64,000 nucleotides of DNA from Pedobacter aquae (GTDB lineage Bacteria > Bacteroidota > Bacteroidia > Sphingobacteriales > Sphingobacteriaceae): positions 3,720,001 through 3,784,000 of the forward strand of contig NZ_CP043329.1 of assembly GCF_008195825.1 (NCBI RefSeq), given 5' to 3'. Below are positions 1 through 8,890 of the stretch, in pieces. A program made the position numbers and the translations under genes. Positions within the stretch are counted from its first letter, which is position 1; the number at the start of each line of letters is the position of its first letter. Below the pieces are notes generated by a model, which ran no database searches, had not been told where the DNA came from, and saw only the letters and a list, made by a program, of their open reading frames with translations.

Positions 1-1
1 G

Positions 2-283
2 GTAGTTAAAGGTGCTTTACCTCAGTTTACAAGAGCTTTAGCTTATGAACTTTCTGAGTTTGATATTAAAGTTAATTGTGTTTCTCCGGGTGTAATTCGT
101 ACCCGTTTTCAAGATTTCTTAAAACCAGAGCAAGTAAAAAATAATATAGAAAACCGTATCCCATTAAAAAGAGAAGGCAAACCAGAAGACGTAGCAGATG
201 CAGTTGCCATGTTGCTTAAAAACGATTTTATAACTGGCGAAAACGTAGTTATAGATGGCGGTATGAGCATGCGTATTTGCTAA
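2..283 (+). CDS. SDR-family oxidoreductase, 3' part only
   Basis: The window opens inside this gene; 93 C-terminal residues are visible. They show the short-chain dehydrogenase C-terminal pattern: an Asn-Cys-Val-Ser-Pro-Gly-Val stretch followed by a Thr-Arg (substrate loop), a Gly-Lys-Pro-Glu-Asp-Val-Ala helix, and the terminal Thr-Gly-Glu-Asn-Val-Val-Ile-Asp-Gly-Gly motif. The NAD(P)-binding glycine motif and the Tyr-x-x-x-Lys site lie upstream of the window. It is followed closely by a GH95 gene and galactonate genes on the same strand, so a sugar or sugar-acid dehydrogenase (for example of L-fucose, galactose or gluconate) is a reasonable inference. The substrate cannot be read from the fragment. 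Confidence 0.85.
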   Translation, partial: VVKGALPQFTRALAYELSEFDIKVNCVSPGVIRTRFQDFLKPEQVKNNIENRIPLKREGKPEDVADAVAMLLKNDFITGENVVIDGGMSMRIC

Positions 284-300
284 TTTCTAATTAATTTCTG

Positions 301-2725
301 ATGAAAAAATCTTCATTTTTATAGGGCTTTTAGGATGTTTCTTTTCTCTTACAGCTCAAAATAATACAAAATTAACCAGTCCTGAAATGAGTTGGTGGTA
401 TCATCAGCCAGCAAAAAAATACTGGGAAGGTTTGCCTATAGCAACAGGGAGATTTGCTGTGATGATTGGCGGTAGCATTAACCAAGAAGTTATTCCGTTT
501 AACGATGAAACCTTATGGTCTGGTGGGCCTTATAATCCTAATAATCCGCAAGGGCCACAGGTTTTAGAAGACATCAGAAAGAAAATCCTTGTTGAAAAAG
601 ATTATGCGGCAGCCAGTAAATCCTCGCTAAAATTAGGGAGTATTCCCTTAAGGGTACAACATTACCAGCCTATGGGTATTCTTCATTTAGGCTTTAACCA
701 CAATGAAGCAAAAGCGCAAAACTATCAGCGTAAGCTAAGTATGGATAGCGCTACGGTAACCATCACTTATCGTTTAAATGGTGTAAACTACAAAAGAGAA
801 ATTTTTGCAAGTTATCCAGACCAAGTTGTAATGATGCGTATTACGGCTAGCAAGCCTAAAAGTATCAACCTAAAAGCTTCTCTAAGCAGTTTACAGCAAT
901 CGGCTGTAACCCAACTTTCCAATGGCGATATCGTCATGAATGGTACTACCACCGAGCTTACTGAGGAAGAATATGCAAAAAAAGTCTTGCCGGCAGCCAT
1001 GAAATGGCAATCGCGTTTAAAAGTAAATGCAGAAGGCGGTAAAACCAGTTATGTGAAAAATGCTGGTAAAACGGGTGATGAAATACAGATTTCTAATGCC
1101 AATACGGTGGTTATCATGCTTGCAGGAGCTACCAATTGGGTAAATTATAATGATGTAAGCGCTAATGAGAAAGAGAGATGTAATAACTACATCGTTAAAG
1201 CAGCAAAATTTAAGTACTCGGAATTGAAAAACCGTCATTTAAAAGATTATATGCCACTTTTTGCGAGTTGTAAAATTGATTTAGGCGGACATGAAAAAGC
1301 TAAGATGAATACTACCGATAGGATTCTAGCTTTACGTAAAGGTGCGCATGACCCCTTATATATTTCGCAATATTTCCAATATGGTAGGTACCTGATGTTG
1401 GCCGGAGCTAGAGAAAAACCTTAGCTTTTAATAATCATAATATTTGGTTAGACAATATGGAAGGTCGTTGGCAGGGGCGTTGGACATTAAACATCAATAT
1501 TCAAGAATGTTATTGGCCTGTAGAAAGCACAAACTTAGCGGGTTTAAACGAGTCTTTATTAACCTTTACAGAGATTTTAGCAGAAGCCGGAGCCAGAACA
1601 GCCAAAGAATTATATGGTTGTAAAGGCTGGGTTGCACATCATGGCACTGATATTTGGTTCAATACGGCACCAACAGACCCAAATCCAAAAGCATCTGTTT
1701 GGCCTATGGCAGCTCCGTGGATTTTACAACAATTATTTGATCATTACTCTTATGAGCCCGATGCTGCTTACCTTAAAAGATTATATCCTTTAATGAAAGG
1801 TTCGGCAGAATTTATTCTTGATTTCTTAGTTAAAGATCCAGAAACAGGTTTTTTGGTTACCTGTCCATCAACCTCGCCAGAGAATAATTTCTTTACTACT
1901 AAAGGCGAAGAAGCTTCTGTTTCTGCAGGTTCTTCTATGGATAACCAGCTTATTAGAAACCTGTTTAGAAATTGTATTACAGCTATAAAAGTTTTAGGTG
2001 AGGATGCTGCTTTTGCTAAAAAATTGGAAGATACTATGAAACAATTGCCACCTCATCAAATTGGGCAATTTGGTCAGTTACAAGAGTGGTTGCATGATTA
2101 TAAAGAAATGCAAGTAGGGCACAGGCATATTTCACATCTTTTTGCTTCATATCCTGATGATGATATCACCTTAAGGAAAACCCCAGAATTAGCTAAAGCT
2201 GTAAAAGTTGTGTTAGATAGAAGAGGAAACATCAATAAAGGATGGTCTGGTGCTTGGAAAATTAACCAACAAGCCCGTTTTGAGCAGCCCGAAGAAGCTT
2301 ATCAGATTTTAAAATCTATGCTTACCGATATTAGTATCCACCCAAGAGCAGAAGATAGTGATATCACACCTTCTTTTGAAGGAAACCAAGGTATACAAGG
2401 TATTATTGCTGGTGTTGCAGAAATGCTAATGCAAAGTCACTCTAACGAATTATACCTATTGCCAGCTGTACCAAAAGATTTAAAAGATGGCAATATCAAT
2501 GGATTAAGGGCCAGAGGAGGCTATGGTGTTAACATCAGTTGGGCAAATCAACAATTAAAAGAAGCTACAATTACCTCAAAATTTGCGCAAACCTGCAACT
2601 TAAGAAGTAAAACACCAGTGAAAATCCTGCTGAATAAACAGGTAATTAAGCTTACAAAAGCAGCCGATAATTTATATACTTTTAACGTAGAAGCAGGTAA
2701 GACTTATACCGTTTTACCCAACTAA
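301..2725 (+). pseudogene. GH95 alpha-L-fucosidase/galactosidase, two frameshifts
   Basis: Restoring two lost bases gives one protein of about 808 residues, the usual GH95 length. The ATG at 301 begins a good signal peptide only if the A6 run at 304-309 is read as A7. As written, the frame stops at 322. The second break is at the A5 run 1414-1418; adding one A joins the N-terminal beta-sandwich (387-1424) to the (alpha/alpha)6 barrel (from about 1427). Family features seen: the Asn-Ile-Asn-Ile-Gln block before Tyr-Trp-Pro-Val-Glu, the Ser-Pro-Glu-Asn acid motif, and a Gly-Asn-Gln-Gly block near 2390 where Glu stands at the place usually held by Asp. GH95 enzymes release L-fucose or L-galactose from glycan ends. 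The galactonate genes follow directly. It may be a real pseudogene or carry consensus errors. Confidence 0.8.
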
Positions 2726-2734
2726 CCTAAACTA

Positions 2735-4029
2735 ATGACAGATACTACTTTTAAGCCATCTAAAATGCGCTGGGTCATGATAGGCTTTGCGTTTTTAGCT
2801 ACCGTTTTAAATTATATAGACCGTTTGGCTTTTAATTATTTAAGTGCCGAGGGAGCTTTAAGAGAGCTCATTCCTGATGATGCTTTTGGATACATAACCA
2901 CTGCTTTTTTGTGGCCTACATGGTTTCAAACGGTTTTTCTGGCTTTGCTATAGATAAATTAGGAACCAAATTGGGTTATTCTATTTGTATGGCGTTTTGG
3001 ACTACCGCTGCTATGTTACATGCTTTAGCAAGATTACCATGGCATTTTGGTTTAGCCCGTTTCTTTTTGGGTATTGGCGAGGCGGGTAACTGGCCATCAG
3101 CCATTAAACTAACTAGCGAGTGGTTTCCGCAGAGCGAGCGCTCTACAGCATCGGGTATTTTTAACAGCGGTTCTGCAATAGGAGCTGTAGTTGCCCCGCC
3201 ATTAATTGCCTTTTTAGGTACTGTTTATGGTTGGAAAGCTACTTTTATTATTGTAGGTTCTTTAGGTTATATATGGCTTATTGCTTTTTGGTTTACTTAT
3301 TATACCCCAAAACAAGCCTTAGAAGAAACCAAATTAAGAACCATCCCGGCTAAAAAACTCATCAAAAACAAATTTGTATTAGGTTTTACTTTATCTAAAG
3401 TATTGATGGATCCTGTATGGTATTTCATAACATTTTGGATAGGACGTTATTTGGTTGATGTTCACGGTTGGGATTTAGCCATGATAGGTTGGTTTGCCAT
3501 GATACCTTTTATCTCTGCCGATTTTGGAAATATATTAGGAGGCTTATTTACCCAAACTTTAATTAAAAGAGGCATGGCTGTACCTAAAGCCAGAAAATTA
3601 GCTGTTACCATTTTTGGGCTGATGACCGCTGGCTCATTAATATTAGGGCCATTAATTATTACCTCTCCGGCAATTGCAATAGCTGTTTTAGCAGTAGCAG
3701 GTTTTGGCTACTCTTCTTACACAGCTAATTCTATGGCTTTCCCTGCCGATGTTGTTCCAAAAAATGCTACCGCATCTGTTTGGGGTTTGGCAAGTGTGGG
3801 TTCTGGTTTAGGCGGAGCTATTTTTCAATCTATATCTGGTGTAACGGTAAAGAATTTTTCTGACACTTATGGCTATGCTTCGGCATACAATACCGTGTTT
3901 ATAGGCTATGGCGTTTTAGCGATGTTGGGCTTGTGCGTTGTGCTATTTGTTATAGGGCCTTTGGTAAGAGATGAAGAATTGCATGCTTATGTAAATCAGG
4001 ATAATCCTCAAGAAAATCAATCAAATTAA
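2735..4029 (+). pseudogene. Hexuronate/galactonate MFS transporter, frameshifted
   Basis: A 12-helix major facilitator of the anion:cation symporter type (ExuT/GudP/DgoT group), about 431 residues when repaired. The N-terminus (2735-2910) holds helix 1 with the Asn-Tyr-Ile-Asp-Arg motif typical of this group. The frame breaks at the T6 run 2905-2910; one more T continues into helix 2 (Val-Ala-Tyr-Met-Val) and the Gly-Glu-Ala-Gly-Asn-Trp-Pro motif of the third to fourth helix region. It lies 9 bp after the GH95 gene and 7 bp before the mutarotase, so it is in the same operon. D-galactonate or a hexuronate is the likely cargo because dgo genes follow. Transport would fail if the frameshift is real. 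Confidence 0.8.
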
Positions 4030-4036
4030 ATCTGCC

Positions 4037-4459
4037 ATGTTAAAAACACAACTACTACATCCTGAAATATTAATGGAACTAGGTCGTAACGGACATGGTT
4101 CAAAAATTTTAATTTCTGATGGTAATTTTCCGGTAAATACCTGTACGCCGCAAACGGCTAAAAAGGTTTATTTAAATCTTACCCCAGGCGTTTTAAATGT
4201 TGTTGATGTATTAAAAGTGATTAAAAACTTCATCCCGGTAGAGAAAGCCTACATCATGCAGCCACCAGATGAAACACCACAACCTATCCATCATGAATTT
4301 AAACAAATTCTTGACGAGGATACACCATTTGAAGCCCTAAAAAGATATGAGTTTTATGATATTGCCAAAACACCAGATGTTTGCTTAGCCATAGCTACGG
4401 CAGAGGTAAGGAGGTTTGCTAATATTATTTTAGAAATAGGCGTTATTAGGCCAGAATAA
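4037..4459 (+). CDS. fucU: RbsD/FucU-family sugar mutarotase
   Basis: 140 residues, the normal size for the RbsD/FucU fold, cytosolic. The start shows the family pattern: a Leu-His-Pro-Glu-Ile stretch, Gly-His-Gly-Ser-Lys-Ile, and Ile-Ser-Asp-Gly-Asn-Phe-Pro, with the conserved His and Asp that sit in the pyranose pocket. Known members interconvert the alpha and beta forms of L-fucose or D-ribose; FucU-type length and sequence fit better than RbsD. It sits between the MFS transporter (7 bp) and the aldolase (9 bp). A mutarotase in a galactonate operon suggests a sugar released by GH95 or a galactosidase is being prepared for a stereospecific dehydrogenase. Fucose versus galactose is not decided by the sequence. 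Confidence 0.75.
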   Translation: MLKTQLLHPEILMELGRNGHGSKILISDGNFPVNTCTPQTAKKVYLNLTPGVLNVVDVLKVIKNFIPVEKAYIMQPPDETPQPIHHEFKQILDEDTPFEALKRYEFYDIAKTPDVCLAIATAEVRRFANIILEIGVIRPE

Positions 4460-4468
4460 ATCAGCATC

Positions 4469-5092
4469 ATGCAAACATTAAATCATATATATCAACATAA
4501 AATTGTAGCCATTATCAGAGGTGTTTCCGCCGATAAGGCTAAGGATGTGGCTTTTGCTTTAGCAGAGGGAGGTGTGAAAATTTTAGAAATTACCTTAAAC
4601 TCTCCAAAAGCCTTACAAGTTATAGAACAATTGGCAGATAGTATCGGAAAACAAGTTTTAATAGGCGCAGGTACTGTTTTAGATCCAGAATCTGCTAGAG
4701 CAGCAATTTACGCTGGGGCGAAGTTTATTTTATCGCCAACGGTAGATATCAATACCATACACATGACCAGAAGGCATGGTGCGGTAAGTATTCCTGGCGC
4801 TTATACTCCAACAGAAATTTTAAATGCTTATGCTTGGGGTGGCGATATTGTTAAAGTTTTTCCAGCAAGTGCAGGTGTGGCGTATATCAAGGATGTAAAA
4901 GGGCCTTTACCTCAAATTCCTATCATGCCAACCGGAGGTGTTGGTTTAGATAATATCAAAGAGTTTAAGAAAATTGGTGCTGTGGCTTACGGAATAGGGA
5001 GTTCTTTGGTTGATGCTAAGCAAACCATCAATGACGATTATTTAAAACAATTGACTTCAAAAGCTAAACAGTTTATAGAGGCTGTTCAATAA
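4469..5092 (+). CDS. dgoA: 2-dehydro-3-deoxy-6-phosphogalactonate (KDPGal) aldolase
   Basis: 207 residues, class I KDPG/KDPGal aldolase family (EDA/DgoA), a TIM barrel with a Schiff-base lysine. Visible motifs: Ile-Ile-Arg-Gly near the N-terminus, Glu-Ile-Thr-Leu-Asn-Ser-Pro with the proton-shuttle Glu, Gly-Ala-Gly-Thr-Val-Leu, and the phosphate-binding Pro-Thr-Gly-Gly-Val. A Val-Lys-Val-Phe-Pro-Ala motif carries the lysine. It cleaves the 6-phosphorylated 2-keto-3-deoxy acid to pyruvate and glyceraldehyde-3-phosphate. KDPG and KDPGal aldolases cannot be told apart reliably by eye; the adjacent DgoD and DgoK genes argue for the galactonate substrate. Start chosen at the ATG 9 bp after the mutarotase stop. 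Confidence 0.88.
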   Translation: MQTLNHIYQHKIVAIIRGVSADKAKDVAFALAEGGVKILEITLNSPKALQVIEQLADSIGKQVLIGAGTVLDPESARAAIYAGAKFILSPTVDINTIHMTRRHGAVSIPGAYTPTEILNAYAWGGDIVKVFPASAGVAYIKDVKGPLPQIPIMPTGGVGLDNIKEFKKIGAVAYGIGSSLVDAKQTINDDYLKQLTSKAKQFIEAVQ

Positions 5093-5106
5093 TATCCATA
5101 TTTAAA

Positions 5107-6255
5107 ATGAAAATTACAGGTTACGAATTATATCAAGTTCCGCCAAGATGGTTATTTCTTAAAATAGAAACCAGTGAAGGTATTGTAGGCTGGGGCGAGC
5201 CCGTTGTTGAAGGTAAAGCAGCCACAGTTAAAGCCGCTGTTCAAGAATTAATGGAAGGCTTAATTGGTAAAGACCCTCAAAATATTGAAGACCATTGGAA
5301 TATGATGTACCGAGCAGGTTTTTATCGTGGTGGTCCTATTTTAATGAGTGCCATTGCCGGTATAGACCAAGCGCTTTGGGATATTAAAGGTAAATTCTAT
5401 AATACGCCAATTTATCAATTATTAGGAGGTAAAGCTCGTGATACCATGAAGGTTTACTCGTGGATAGGTGGCGACCGCCCTGCTGAAGTAGGTACAGCAG
5501 CCAAAGAAATGATAGATAAAGGCTTTAAGGCAGTAAAAATGAATGCTACCGAAGAGCTTCAAATCATAGATACTTATGATAAAATTGATGCTGCCATTGC
5601 TCGTATTGCTGCTGTTAGAGAAGCTGTTGGGCCGGCTGTTGGTATAGGTATAGATTTTCATGGCAGGGTGCACAAACCTATGGCCAAAATTTTAGCTAAA
5701 GAGCTAGAGGCTTACAGACCTATGTTTATAGAAGAACCCGTTTTACCAGAAAATAACGAAGCATTAAGAGAAATTGTCAATTTAACTTCTATTCCTATTG
5801 CTACTGGTGAGCGTATGTTTTCTAGATGGCAGTTTAAAGATTTATTAATTGGTGGTTATGCAGATATTATTCAGCCAGATTTATCCCACGCAGGTGGTAT
5901 AACAGAGTGTAAAAAGATATTCTCTATGGCAGAAGCTTTTGATGTTGCTGTAGCGCCACATTGCCCGCTAGGCCCTATTGCTTTAGCAGCCTGTTTACAG
6001 GTAGATGCCACCAGTTATAATGCTTTTATTCAGGAGCAAAGTTTGGGTATCCACTACAATCAGGGTAGTGATATTTTAGATTATATCGTAGATAAAAATG
6101 TGTTTAAATATGAGGATGGTTATGTTAAAATACCAGACGGACCAGGCCTCGGTATAGAAATAAATGAAGACCACGTAAAAGCTATGGCTAAAGTTGGACA
6201 CAATTGGAAAAACCCCGTTTGGCGTCATCAGGACGGAAGCATAGCAGAGTGGTAA
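5107..6255 (+). CDS. dgoD: D-galactonate dehydratase
   Basis: 382 residues, enolase superfamily (mandelate racemase subgroup). The whole protein follows E. coli DgoD closely: the [10 protein letters not shown] block near residue 78, Asp-Phe-His-Gly-Arg near 190 (first metal ligand Asp and the catalytic His), the Phe-Ile-Glu-Glu-Pro-Val metal Glu, the Thr-Gly-Glu-Arg-Met-Phe-Ser-Arg metal Glu, and Ala-Pro-His-Cys-Pro-Leu-Gly-Pro with the second catalytic His. It ends with the family's Trp-Arg-His-(Gln/Glu)-Asp-x-Ser-x-Ala-Glu-Trp tail. It removes water from D-galactonate to give 2-keto-3-deoxygalactonate. All key residues are present and the frame is intact, unlike the transporter upstream. 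Confidence 0.95.
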   Translation: MKITGYELYQVPPRWLFLKIETSEGIVGWGEPVVEGKAATVKAAVQELMEGLIGKDPQNIEDHWNMMYRAGFYRGGPILMSAIAGIDQALWDIKGKFYNTPIYQLLGGKARDTMKVYSWIGGDRPAEVGTAAKEMIDKGFKAVKMNATEELQIIDTYDKIDAAIARIAAVREAVGPAVGIGIDFHGRVHKPMAKILAKELEAYRPMFIEEPVLPENNEALREIVNLTSIPIATGERMFSRWQFKDLLIGGYADIIQPDLSHAGGITECKKIFSMAEAFDVAVAPHCPLGPIALAACLQVDATSYNAFIQEQSLGIHYNQGSDILDYIVDKNVFKYEDGYVKIPDGPGLGIEINEDHVKAMAKVGHNWKNPVWRHQDGSIAEW

Positions 6256-6385
6256 TCATTAAAAGATAAAAAGGAGGAGTCATAAGCGTTCATTGTTTGA
6301 AGGGTGTATTCATTGGTTTGGTTTAATTAATCTTCTTTCAAGAAATATGTACATTTTGATTTCCTTCTTTTTTTAATTCTCCTAC

Positions 6386-7348
6386 ATGAATAATTTGTTT
6401 TTAAGTTGCGATTGGGGTACATCATCTTTCAGACTACGTTTGATAGATGCTTACGGTTTAAAGGTTTTAGCAGAAGTAAGCAATGCCGAAGGTAATGCTA
6501 GCTTATTCCAGAAATGGAAAGCGGCAGGGGCTGATACAGATAGAAGAACAGATTTTTATCTTTCCTTTTTAAAGGAAAATATTGATAAAATCAGTTCAGA
6601 ATTTGGTAAAAGCTTAGATGGGCTACCAATTATTATTTCTGGTATGGCATCTTCTACGGTAGGCATGCAAGAGCTTCCATACAAAGAGCTTCCTTTTTCT
6701 TTAAACGGTGCCGATTTAAAGGTTTCTCATTTTCAAGCTAACGCAGATTTTTCTCATCCTTTTACCCTAGTTTCTGGTGTTTGCTCTCAAGATGATGTGA
6801 TTAGAGGAGAAGAAATACAACTAGTAGGCTGCCAACCCGATAAGAGAATTAAGGAACAAGTTTTTATCATTCCGGGTACACATTCTAAACACGTTTTTAC
6901 TGTTGATGATAAAGCTGTAGGCTTCTCTACTTACATGACGGGAGAACTTTTCAGCTTATTAAGCAGTCAAAGTATTTTAGCAACAACAGTAGAAAAACAA
7001 GGTATTTTAACAGATGATGAAAATACAGCAGCCTTTAAACAAGGTGTTTTAGATAGCTTTAAAGCTAATTTATTGCATGCTATGTTTTGGGTAAGAACCA
7101 ACCAGTTGTTTAATAAATTTAGTAAAGAGAGCAATTATTACTATTTGAGTGGCTTATTAATTGGTGCCGAGCTGAAAGAATTAACAGGAACAGAAAAGGC
7201 TATAACTTTATTGTCTTCCGGTATCTTAAGCGAGAGCTACTTGTTAGCTTTAGAAACCTTAGGTTTAGCAAAGCAAGTATCACAAAAAAGTGTTGATGAA
7301 GCTATTATTAATGGCCATTATCAGCTTTACATGCTTCATTACCAATAG
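6386..7348 (+). CDS. dgoK: 2-dehydro-3-deoxygalactonokinase
   Basis: 320 residues, DgoK family of the ASKHA kinases. The N-terminus has the phosphate-1 motif Asp-Trp-Gly-Thr-Ser-Ser-Phe-Arg; further on are Ile-Ile-Ser-Gly-Met-Ala-Ser-Ser, Ile-Pro-Gly-Thr-His-Ser-Lys and Thr-Gly-Glu-Leu-Phe, all typical of DgoK. It phosphorylates 2-keto-3-deoxygalactonate, feeding the aldolase at 4469-5092. A 130-bp gap separates it from dgoD. No clear terminator is seen in that gap, so it may be read through or have its own promoter. The start at 6386 gives the family's standard short N-terminus. Confidence 0.93.
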   Translation: MNNLFLSCDWGTSSFRLRLIDAYGLKVLAEVSNAEGNASLFQKWKAAGADTDRRTDFYLSFLKENIDKISSEFGKSLDGLPIIISGMASSTVGMQELPYKELPFSLNGADLKVSHFQANADFSHPFTLVSGVCSQDDVIRGEEIQLVGCQPDKRIKEQVFIIPGTHSKHVFTVDDKAVGFSTYMTGELFSLLSSQSILATTVEKQGILTDDENTAAFKQGVLDSFKANLLHAMFWVRTNQLFNKFSKESNYYYLSGLLIGAELKELTGTEKAITLLSSGILSESYLLALETLGLAKQVSQKSVDEAIINGHYQLYMLHYQ

Positions 7349-7383
7349 AAAATCTTTATTTTCATAGTCTGAAAATAAGATGG

Positions 7384-8385
7384 ATGATATTTAAAGCTCG
7401 CTATTACCTTGTTTTATTAGGATTAATTTGTACATCTTTTGCTCCTAGGCAAGAGATAGTCCAAACTTATCAGATTAATGGTTATACACAAGGTACTACC
7501 TATGCTGTAAAATATTATGCATCTAAAGCATTAGTTTCTGAAGAGGAAATTGAAGTTGTCTTAGCCCAGCTCAACCAATCTTTATCTGTTTATCAGGATA
7601 CATCACTGATAAGCCAATTTAATTTAAGCAAAAGAGGTGTTTTGTTAGATAAACATTTGGGCAAAGTGGTAAAAGCGGCTCAGAAAATAGCTAAAGCCTC
7701 TGCCGGCGCTTTTGATATTACTGTTTTTCCTTTAGTAGAAGCATGGGGTTTTTTAGGAAAAGAAAAGCAGCTACTGCCAGATAGCTTAGCACTACAAAAA
7801 ATATTAAAGAATGTAGGCTACCAGCAATTAATCATCAAAAAAGATAGCTTAATAAAAATTAACCCTGCAGTAAAAATTGATGTTAATGGTATAGCACAAG
7901 GTTACTCTGTAGATGTTCTTGCAGATTTTTTAGAACGTAAAGGCATCCATCACTATATTGTGGAGATAGGCGGCGAGTTAAGAATAAAAGGCAAAAAGCC
8001 TGATGGCTCTTATCCTAAAATTGGAATAGAAGCGCCAAGCTTAGAAGAAAACTCCTTGCAGCAGATTATTATCCCAAAAAAAGGAGCTATCACAACATCT
8101 GGCAGCTATCGTAAATTCATAGAAAGTAAAGGTTTAAAGCAAACACATCTGATAGATGCTAAAACAGGTTATCCTATCAAAAGCAAAAATATTAGTGTAA
8201 CGGTTTATGCTAAAAACGCTATGTTGGCAGATGCCTATGATAATGTTTTGATGGGGATGGAAATAGAAGAAGCTTTCCGCTTTTTAAAAAAACATCCAAA
8301 CTTAGAAGCCTTTTTTATTTACCAAGAAAATGGGATTTTAAAAGATACTGCAACAATTGGCTTTTCTAAATTAATAGCGCCATGA
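7384..8385 (+). CDS. apbE: FAD:protein FMN transferase (ApbE family), exported
   Basis: 333 residues with an N-terminal signal segment ending near Ser-Phe-Ala; no clear lipobox. ApbE features: Gly-Thr-Thr-Tyr near residue 40, the Ser-Val-Tyr-Gln-Asp and Ser-x-Phe-Asn region, Gly-Ala-Phe-Asp-Ile-Thr near 115, Lys-Ile-Asp-Val-Asn-Gly-Ile-Ala-Gln-Gly-Tyr near 175, and a Thr-Ser-Gly-Ser-Tyr block near 240. ApbE proteins move FMN from FAD onto Ser/Thr of flavoproteins such as Nqr/Rnf subunits outside the membrane. It follows dgoK by 35 bp, but no flavoprotein target is nearby; the link with the sugar operon may be positional only. Confidence 0.88.
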   Translation: MIFKARYYLVLLGLICTSFAPRQEIVQTYQINGYTQGTTYAVKYYASKALVSEEEIEVVLAQLNQSLSVYQDTSLISQFNLSKRGVLLDKHLGKVVKAAQKIAKASAGAFDITVFPLVEAWGFLGKEKQLLPDSLALQKILKNVGYQQLIIKKDSLIKINPAVKIDVNGIAQGYSVDVLADFLERKGIHHYIVEIGGELRIKGKKPDGSYPKIGIEAPSLEENSLQQIIIPKKGAITTSGSYRKFIESKGLKQTHLIDAKTGYPIKSKNISVTVYAKNAMLADAYDNVLMGMEIEEAFRFLKKHPNLEAFFIYQENGILKDTATIGFSKLIAP

Positions 8386-8890
8386 ATTTATTGCAGAATA
8401 AAAGTAAAAATGTAGGTGCTAGGGATGTGGAGATGCTGTGAATCAATATCTATTCCGCAGAATGGAAGGATTTTATCATGTTTTCTTTTGATGAATCCGG
8501 AATATTAGTCTCAGAAATTAAAAATTTTAATGAGAACATAAATTTCAGTAGGTATAAAAAATTTCAATTTTACACTACTGCTAGCACTATGAAAATCATC
8601 CTTTTTTATAAACCTAAAATTAAAGTTATCACATCTTAAAATTGCATTTTTTCCCTTTTCACAGGGGGTTCAAACTACTAAGAATAGGTGTCTTTATAAG
8701 TCAAGGTACTTTAAGTAGAATATTAAAAAAGCGTCCTATTATCTAAACAAACAAGATGTTAGGGGGTTATTTCTATTCAAAAGCGGGTGTAATTTATATC
8801 AATCTATTTAACTCATACTAACAGATTGAAATACTATTGATACGTTTACATCAACCAATTAAACCAGATTGTAAACTAATTAATTCTTGT
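8386..8890 (+). other. Intergenic region before the glucan SusC
   Basis: About 500 bp without a convincing gene. A 53-codon open frame at 8478-8639 has no recognisable family and no strong start context. Two TCAA tetramers at 8777-8780 and 8799-8802 are 22 bp apart, the spacing seen at the sulfatase promoters, but in the opposite orientation and with no -7 element at the matching distance. The susC promoter probably lies between 8700 and 8890, but I cannot place it. Confidence 0.4.

Noticed and set aside
8478-8639. 53-codon open frame between apbE and susC
   Set aside because: No recognisable family, no supporting start context, and AT-rich composition; kept only as a note in the intergenic entry.
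8777-8802. TCAA pair 22 bp apart before the glucan susC as a third HTCS-type site
   Set aside because: Orientation is opposite to the gene, and there is no -7 element at the expected distance.
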